Shown here in pieces: positions 59,056 through 64,000 of a DNA stretch of 64,000 bases. Each line of letters starts with the position of its first letter. The first letter of the stretch is position 1. Source of the DNA: Kitasatospora purpeofusca (GTDB lineage: Bacteria > Actinomycetota > Actinomycetes > Streptomycetales > Streptomycetaceae). The position numbers and the translations under genes are program-made. The notes under the pieces were generated by a model, which saw only the letters and a program-made list of their open reading frames with translations, did no database searches and was not told where the DNA came from. The stretch lies in NCBI RefSeq assembly GCF_000718025.1, contig NZ_JODS01000011.1, positions 186,001-250,000 on the forward strand. Direction: 5' to 3'.

Positions 59056-60402
59056 ATGAACGGAACAACAAAGGACGTCCGCACGGCCGGGCCCGACCTC
59101 GTCGGGATCGGCATCGGGCCCGCCAATCTCGGACTGTCCGCCCTCCTAGACCCCCAACCCGCTCTCACCGCACGGTTCTTCGAACGCCGGAGCCGGTTCG
59201 CCTGGCACGACGGGGCGATGCTCCCGGCGGCCGCCCTCCAGGTGCCGCCGCTGAAGGACCTGGTCACCCTCGTCGACCCGACGTCCCGCTTCTCCTTCCT
59301 CAACTTCCTCGCCGAACAGGGCCGTCTCTACCGGCACTTGATCGCCTCACGCAGCGGAACCCCGCGTGAGGAGTTCGAGCAGTACTACCGCTGGGCCGCC
59401 GACCTGATGCCGCAGCTCACGTTCGGCACCGAGATCACCGAAGTCCGCACCGACGGCGACGAGTTGACCGTCCACGACGCCACCGGCGGCGTCACCAGGA
59501 CCCGCAGCCTCGTGCTCGGCAGCGGCCGCCGGCCGCACGTCCCGGGCTGTGTCACCGCCCGCGGGGCGCGGGTGCTGCACGCCGCGGAGATCATGCACCG
59601 GTGCCCCGAGACCCGCGGCAAGCGCGTGGCCGTCATCGGCGGGGGCCAGTCCGGCGCCGAGATCGTGCACTGGCTCCTCGGCGACAAGGACATGCTGCCC
59701 TCCTTCCTCGTGTGGTCGACCCGGCGGGACGGCTTCCTGCCCCTGGACGACTCCGCGTTCAGCAACGAGTGGTACTTCCCCGGGTACGTACGGCACTTCG
59801 CACGCCTGCCCGCGAAGCGGCGCGCCGCCCTGCTGCGCACACAGCGCATGACGAGCGACGGCGTGTCGGCCGAGCTGCTCGACGCGATCCACGCGCAGCT
59901 CTACCGCCTGGACGCCCTGCGCCCCGGACAGTGCGCCCACCGCCTGAGCCCGGGCCAGGAACTGCTCGCCGTCGACGGCGGGGCCGAGGACGCACCGATC
60001 GACGTCGTCACCCGGGACGTCGACACCGACAGCGTCCACCGCGAACAGGTGGACGTCGTCGTCCTGGCGACCGGCTACCGCAACACCACCCCCGCCTACC
60101 TGGACCCGCTGCGCGAGCTGATCCCGCTCGACGAGGACGGCGCGTTCCGCGTCCGGGAGGACTACTCGGTCGAGTTCGACGGACCGCCCGGCTGCCGGAT
60201 CTTCGTCCAGGGCGCCGCCGGCCACACCCACGGCGTGGCCGACGCCAACCTCAGCCTGATGGCCTGGCGCAACGCCGTGATCGCCAACGCCGTCGCCGGG
60301 CGCGCCCTCTACCGCACGGACCGGGACAGCAGCACCGTCGCCTGGTCCCCCGCCGCGGCCCCGCACACCACCGCCCCCCAGGAGAGGACCGCCCGTGTCT
60401 GA
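59056..60402 (+). CDS. L-lysine/L-ornithine-type N-monooxygenase, 448 aa
   Basis: Flavin-dependent enzyme that hydroxylates the side-chain amine of an amino acid (SidA/IucD/PvdA family). FAD motif DLVGIGIGPANLGLSAL at residues 14-30, the substrate loop HDGAMLPAAALQVPPLKDLV with the Pro-Leu-Lys-Asp-Leu motif at 51-70, NADPH site VAVIGGGQSGAEIVH near 191-205 and the late ATGYRNTTP motif near 341. Length is typical. ATG 59056 is supported by the start of the Rossmann region; a longer open frame starts at 58873 without similarity. First gene of a tightly coupled operon of at least five genes. N-hydroxylation normally precedes siderophore or hydrazine formation; the context favours the second. Confidence 0.92.
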   Translation: MNGTTKDVRTAGPDLVGIGIGPANLGLSALLDPQPALTARFFERRSRFAWHDGAMLPAAALQVPPLKDLVTLVDPTSRFSFLNFLAEQGRLYRHLIASRSGTPREEFEQYYRWAADLMPQLTFGTEITEVRTDGDELTVHDATGGVTRTRSLVLGSGRRPHVPGCVTARGARVLHAAEIMHRCPETRGKRVAVIGGGQSGAEIVHWLLGDKDMLPSFLVWSTRRDGFLPLDDSAFSNEWYFPGYVRHFARLPAKRRAALLRTQRMTSDGVSAELLDAIHAQLYRLDALRPGQCAHRLSPGQELLAVDGGAEDAPIDVVTRDVDTDSVHREQVDVVVLATGYRNTTPAYLDPLRELIPLDEDGAFRVREDYSVEFDGPPGCRIFVQGAAGHTHGVADANLSLMAWRNAVIANAVAGRALYRTDRDSSTVAWSPAAAPHTTAPQERTARV

Positions 60403-60736
60403 CGTACCCGCCCACCCCGGCGGCCCCGTGGGCTGCCTGGCGCCGGTTCCCGGGCCGGACGGGATCGTGCTGCGCGAGCACGACCTCGCCGGCATCCCGG
60501 CGCCCTTCTCCTCCTCGGTGTTCGTGCTGCCGCCCGGTACCGTGACCGACCCCGACGTGCACGACGTGGTGGAGACCTGGTTCGTCGCGGCCGGCGAGGG
60601 ACAGGTGGAGTACGACGGAGCCGCCCATCCGGTGGCCACCGGCGACTGCTTCCACTTCGCCGGCCGGCGCCCGCACCGCGTGCGCAACACGGGGACCGCC
60701 GAACTGACCGTCTTCTCCGTGTGGTGGTCGGCGTGA
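60395..60736 (+). CDS. cupin-domain protein, 113 aa
   Basis: Single-domain cupin. GTG 60395 overlaps the monooxygenase end by 8 bases and has GGAGAGGA upstream. The metal-binding residues are H56, E60 (HDVVETW) and H94 (PHRVRN), with GDCFHFAGRRPHRV as second cupin motif. The first motif has one His plus Glu rather than H-x-H. In hydrazine-forming systems a cupin domain performs the N-N bond rearrangement of an ester between N-hydroxy-lysine and an amino acid, usually fused to a MetRS-like domain. Here it is separate. A general sugar or oxygenase cupin cannot be excluded. Confidence 0.85.
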   Translation: MSDVPAHPGGPVGCLAPVPGPDGIVLREHDLAGIPAPFSSSVFVLPPGTVTDPDVHDVVETWFVAAGEGQVEYDGAAHPVATGDCFHFAGRRPHRVRNTGTAELTVFSVWWSA

Positions 60737-62070
60737 GCACCGTCCTGGTCCTGGGCGGAGCCGCCCCCGCCGACGCCGGACACGGCCGCGACCTGAGCCT
60801 GCGCGCGCTGACGCAGTTCAAGGCCCGCGGCAGCCGCGTCGTCGTCACCGACACCGCCGCCGCCCTCGCCGCCGCCCCCGAGTACGCCGCGCTCGCGGAC
60901 GAGACGCACGTCCTCGACTACACCGACCCCGCCGCCTGCGTACGGTGGGCGCTCGCCTACCGGGCGCACCACCCCGTGGACGCGGTGACGGGCTTTCGCG
61001 AGTACTCCGTCCTCGCCGTCGCGGAGGTGGCCGCCGCACTCCGGCTGCCCGGCAACCGGCCCGAACTCGTCCGCACCGTGCGCACCAAGGACCTCTGCCG
61101 GCGCGCGCTGTCCGACCTCGGATTCCGCCAGCCCGCCACCGCCCTGTGCTCGATCCCGCAGGACGTCGCGGATTTCCTGGCCCGCCACGGCGGCCCCGCC
61201 GTGGTCAAGCCGCGCGACGCGGCGGGCAGCGAGGGCGTCGTACGGGTGGACACGCCGGACGGGGCGGCCCGGGCCTTCGCCCGGGCGCGGGCCGGCGCGG
61301 GCCCCGGCCCGGTGCTCGTCGAGGAGTTCGTCACCGGCCCCGAGTACAGCGTGGAGGGCCTCTTCACCGAAGGCATCCCGCACGCGCTGGCCGTCACCCG
61401 CAAGATCCTCGCCCCCGGCACCTTCGTCGAGGCCGGGCACGTCACGCCCGTCGAGCTCCCCGACGGGCGCCACCGGGACATCGCCCGCGAGGCCGTCCGG
61501 GCCCTGGAGGCGCTCGGACTGAGGTACGGGATCTTCCACGTCGAGTGCTGGCTCACCGCCGAGGGCCCCGTCCTCGGCGAGCTGCACGTGCGGCCGGGAG
61601 GGGACTGGCTGCACGCGATGGTCGAGTGGGCCCACCCCGGGCTGGAACTCCTCGGCTGCCTCCACGACGACCTGCTCGGACTCCCGGTGGCGCTGCCCAC
61701 CCGCCCGGCACGCGGCGCGGCCGTGCGTTTCGTCCTGCCCGAGCCGGGCCTCGTCACCGCCGTGGACGGCTGGGACGCGCTCGCGGCCGACGAGCGGCTC
61801 ATCCACGCCGAGCTGTCGGTGGCACCCGGGGACGTCGTGGCTCCCGCGCACTCCTCCCGCGACCGGGCCGGGACCCTCTGCCTGGGGGCCGACAGCGCCC
61901 GGGCCGCGGCCGACGGCGTCGAGGCGCTGCTCGCGGGCCTGAAGGTGCACACCACCCGCCGGCCGGCGGACACCGACGGAGCCGGCCCGAACGGAGCCGG
62001 CCCGAACGAAACCGATCCGGACGAAACCGATCCGGCCAGGGACGACATCAACGACAAGGACACCCGATGA
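60733..62070 (+). CDS. ATP-grasp ligase, 445 aa
   Basis: Enzyme of the carbamoyl-phosphate synthetase/D-Ala-D-Ala ligase fold. GTG 60733 overlaps the cupin stop. N-terminal Rossmann part RVVVTDTAAALAAAPEYA, ATP site AVVKPRDAAGSEGVVRVDTP near residues 156-175 with the two ATP lysines, PVLVEEFVTGPEYSVEGL near 196, and metal motifs FHVECWLTAEGPVLGELHVRPGG near 270-292 (Glu and Asn/His ligands, though the usual E-x-N is E-L-H-V-R). It would join a carboxylate and an amine or hydroxylamine. The C-terminal 25 residues repeat GAGPN and DETDP units. It could replace the MetRS-like half of known hydrazine synthetases; this is inference. Confidence 0.85.
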   Translation: MSTVLVLGGAAPADAGHGRDLSLRALTQFKARGSRVVVTDTAAALAAAPEYAALADETHVLDYTDPAACVRWALAYRAHHPVDAVTGFREYSVLAVAEVAAALRLPGNRPELVRTVRTKDLCRRALSDLGFRQPATALCSIPQDVADFLARHGGPAVVKPRDAAGSEGVVRVDTPDGAARAFARARAGAGPGPVLVEEFVTGPEYSVEGLFTEGIPHALAVTRKILAPGTFVEAGHVTPVELPDGRHRDIAREAVRALEALGLRYGIFHVECWLTAEGPVLGELHVRPGGDWLHAMVEWAHPGLELLGCLHDDLLGLPVALPTRPARGAAVRFVLPEPGLVTAVDGWDALAADERLIHAELSVAPGDVVAPAHSSRDRAGTLCLGADSARAAADGVEALLAGLKVHTTRRPADTDGAGPNGAGPNETDPDETDPARDDINDKDTR

Positions 62071-62888
62071 CCAGCGGAGCAGCCGCGTCCACCCCCGTGG
62101 CGCAGATCGCCGAGGAGTGGGACTCCTACCAGGAGATCCCCGCCATCGACGAGGCCTACGCCGAAGCCCTCGGCGACCAGTTCGCGGGCCAGTTCAGCGG
62201 CGCCACCCCGGACTACCTGGAGCAACTGGCGGCCCGCCTCGGCTGGAGCGCCCACGCGCGGGTCCTGGACGCCGGCTGCGGCACCGGCGGCCTCACCGCC
62301 GCGCTCGCCGCCCGCACCGGCTGCACGGCCGTCGGTCTGGACGCCAGCCCGGCCGCGGTCCGCGTCGCGCGCACCCGCCTGGCGGGCCGCCCCGAGGCCG
62401 ACCGCGTGAGTTACACCGTCGGCGACATGGGGGACCCGGACCTCCCGCCCGCCTCCTTCGACGCCGTGCTCGCGATCGGCTCCGGATACTGGTCCGACCC
62501 CGCCAGCACCGTCGGGCACTGGCGGTCCCTGCTGCGCGGCGACCGGCCCGCGGTGGTCGTCGTGATCAGCCGCATCCTGCGCCCGCAGACCGCCCGCGAC
62601 ATCGAACTGACGCTGCAGGAAGGGCTGTTCGCACCGCACCCGGACTGGGAGGCGGCCCTGCGCACGGCCGGCTTCGACATCGAGGTGCGGGACCTGACCG
62701 AACCGGACGCCGAGTGCGTGGAGCGCCTGTACGCGGCGCTCGCCCGCCGGCTGCCCGCGCTGCGCAGCCAGCTGGGCGACGTGCCCGGCGAACGGTACCT
62801 GGCCGAGGTGGAGGTCCTGCGGGACGAGCACCGGGCGGGCCGGATGCGGCGCACCGAGATCGTGGCCAGGCTCGGCGGACAGCCATGA
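62067..62888 (+). CDS. class I SAM-dependent methyltransferase, 273 aa
   Basis: Motif I VLDAGCGTGGLTAALAARTG is at residues about 67-86, motif II VGLDASPAAVRVARTRL and motif post-I follow, and the VSYTVGDMGDPDLPPASFDAVLAIGSGYW segment (in parts VSYTVGDMGDPDLP and ASFDAVLAIGSGYW) is the acceptor-side strand. ATG 62067 overlaps the ATP-grasp stop by 4 bases and its own stop overlaps the oxidoreductase start. It is likely an N- or O-methyltransferase of the pathway product; the substrate is not visible. Confidence 0.88.
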   Translation: MTSGAAASTPVAQIAEEWDSYQEIPAIDEAYAEALGDQFAGQFSGATPDYLEQLAARLGWSAHARVLDAGCGTGGLTAALAARTGCTAVGLDASPAAVRVARTRLAGRPEADRVSYTVGDMGDPDLPPASFDAVLAIGSGYWSDPASTVGHWRSLLRGDRPAVVVVISRILRPQTARDIELTLQEGLFAPHPDWEAALRTAGFDIEVRDLTEPDAECVERLYAALARRLPALRSQLGDVPGERYLAEVEVLRDEHRAGRMRRTEIVARLGGQP

Positions 62889-64000
62889 CACCCCCTGACC
62901 CCGCGACACCCAGCCGCGCGGGCGGCGCAGCGGCGGACCTGGCGGTCATCGGAGCGGGGATCGTCGGCGCGGCCGTCGCCTTCGGCGCACTCACCGACCG
63001 CCCCGCCAGCCGGATCCTCGTGCTCGACCAGGGGGCGGGGAACACCGCGACCCACTGGTCGCTGGGCGTCCTCGCCCCCTGGGCCGCCACGCCCGGTCAG
63101 CGGGACCTGCTCGTACGCGGGACGGCCAGGTTCCGGGACCCCCGCCTCCTCGCGCTCCTGCGCCCGCACCTGCGCCGGGTGCCCGTCCTCGTCGCCGCCG
63201 GCGCCCCCACCCTGGAACGGCTCGCCCGCTCCACGGTGGGGGCCGGCATGGAGCCCGCCTCGCCCGGGACGGTGCGGGCCGCCCGGGACGCCGTCGGTGA
63301 GCTGCTGCTCCACCCCGGCGACGGCTTCGCGACCGTCCACGGCGGCATCGCGGTCCTCGACACCGCCGCGGCGGCCACCGCCCTGATCGACGCGGTCGTC
63401 GACGCCGGCGGCCACCTGCTCACCGGTGTCCGTGTGACCCGGATCGACACCGCGCGACCCGGCGGGCAACGACTGCTGCTGTCGGACGGCTCGGCCGTCA
63501 CCGCGCGCCGGACCGCGCTGGCGACCGGCCCGTGGCCGGCCCCGGTCATCGGGTCCGGGGCGGCGTACCGGAGCGGGGCGAGCGGGGCGGCGTACCGGAG
63601 CGGGGCGGGTGGGGAGGCGCCGTGGCGCACCAAACGGATGGCGGCGCTGCGCATCGACCGGGAACTGCCCGCCGACGCGCCGATGATCTGCTTCCCCGAG
63701 GACGACCTGTTCCTCCTGCCCGCCCCCGGCGGCAGCAGCAGCAGCGGCGGCGCCTCGCCGGGCGGGGCGTGGGCGAGCTTCCGCAGCGAGCAGTGGGACG
63801 TCGCGCCCGACGGCGGCCCGGACACCTTCGGCCCGCACACCCTCGACGAGGGGCGCCGCGTCCTGGGCCGCCGACTGCCCGAACTGGTGGCGGCGGCGCG
63901 CGAGGGTCGGGCGGGCGTCGACGGCTACACGCCCGACCGCACGCCGCTCACCGACCGACCGGCCCCGGGGGTCGCCCGGGCCGCGGCCGCGTCCGGCGCC
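62885..64000 (+). CDS. FAD-dependent DAO-type oxidoreductase, partial (at least 372 aa)
   Basis: Begins ATG 62885 overlapping the methyltransferase stop and runs past the window end without a stop. N-terminal FAD site LAVIGAGIVGAAVAFGAL near residues 19-36, then VLDQGAGNTATHWSLGVLAPWA, and the second conserved block ALATGPWPAPVI near 212. It is of the D-amino acid oxidase/glycine oxidase family. Two insertions with tandem repeats are visible: GAAYRSGA twice (near residues 220-240) and a Gly/Ser run near 285. In the hydrazinoacetic acid route a DAO-type enzyme releases the hydrazine from lysine; this is a plausible role here. Confidence 0.85.
   Translation, partial: MTPPDPATPSRAGGAAADLAVIGAGIVGAAVAFGALTDRPASRILVLDQGAGNTATHWSLGVLAPWAATPGQRDLLVRGTARFRDPRLLALLRPHLRRVPVLVAAGAPTLERLARSTVGAGMEPASPGTVRAARDAVGELLLHPGDGFATVHGGIAVLDTAAAATALIDAVVDAGGHLLTGVRVTRIDTARPGGQRLLLSDGSAVTARRTALATGPWPAPVIGSGAAYRSGASGAAYRSGAGGEAPWRTKRMAALRIDRELPADAPMICFPEDDLFLLPAPGGSSSSGGASPGGAWASFRSEQWDVAPDGGPDTFGPHTLDEGRRVLGRRLPELVAAAREGRAGVDGYTPDRTPLTDRPAPGVARAAAASGA

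Noticed and set aside
59347..61950. Long minus-strand open frame across the monooxygenase operon
   Set aside because: Shadow of the plus-strand enzymes, whose motifs are unmistakable.
1..64000. tRNA, rRNA, CRISPR arrays, phage attachment sites
   Set aside because: None seen: no cloverleaf with CCA-type acceptor, no spaced identical repeats of CRISPR length, no integrase.

Overview
The window is very GC-rich with codon third positions almost always G or C, uses many GTG and TTG starts, and carries typical actinomycete families (FtsX-type ABC permeases, Tap-like secreted peptidase, LanKC synthetase, LDTR-repeat secreted proteins). It looks like chromosomal DNA of a Streptomycetaceae member (Streptomyces or Kitasatospora); genus cannot be fixed from the sequence alone. 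No tRNA, rRNA, CRISPR array or intact mobile element was seen.

Layout. 0.2-8.7 kb: an unknown gene on the minus strand, then a plus-strand ABC exporter operon (two giant FtsX permeases and an ATPase with an AbrB-like tail). 8.8-10.3 kb: a minus-strand, translationally coupled trio of nucleotide/hydrolase genes (MazG-like, HIT, Nudix). 10.8-15.3 kb: a Tat-exported beta-helix protein, a small unknown protein, an ATP-grasp-like protein and a PQQ-type propeller. 15.4-24.4 kb: minus-strand genes: a decayed small secreted protein, a sigma factor with a coupled partner, an MFS drug exporter with a winged-helix-like tail, and a secreted subtilase/phosphoesterase/MFS/propeller operon. 24.8-31.3 kb: a TrmB/LuxR-type regulator, L-serine dehydratase, then a zone with gene debris (MFS tail, transposase tail, RNA-ligase tail) around a DIP1984-type gene, an ArsR-like regulator and a triple LDTR-repeat secreted protein. 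31.8-33 kb: a lysozyme-like/FG-GAP protein split by a frameshift.

33.8-41.5 kb is the most interesting part. A class III lanthipeptide synthetase overlaps a 39-residue precursor with a class III leader. After an oppositely oriented propeller gene comes a second peptide gene (49 residues, three GCIS repeats) under a near-consensus promoter and followed by a strong hairpin. Behind it lies a fully coupled operon: a PaaK-like adenylate-forming enzyme, a GRDP/DUF1399-like protein and an MFS exporter. I read this as a candidate undescribed RiPP pathway.

41.8-58.7 kb holds a secreted tripeptidyl-aminopeptidase-like enzyme, a DUF1963-like protein, a four-gene overlapping lipid operon (flavin amine oxidase, DUF1365, cyclopropane synthase, DUF1295), a second ABC system, several hydrolases, a lipoprotein, a dual-specificity phosphatase and an aminoglycoside-phosphotransferase-like enzyme. 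59.1-64 kb is a second biosynthetic operon, cut by the window end: N-hydroxylating monooxygenase, stand-alone cupin, ATP-grasp ligase, methyltransferase and DAO-type flavoenzyme. That combination resembles hydrazine (N-N bond) pathways but with an ATP-grasp enzyme where a MetRS-like domain is usual, at least within the window.
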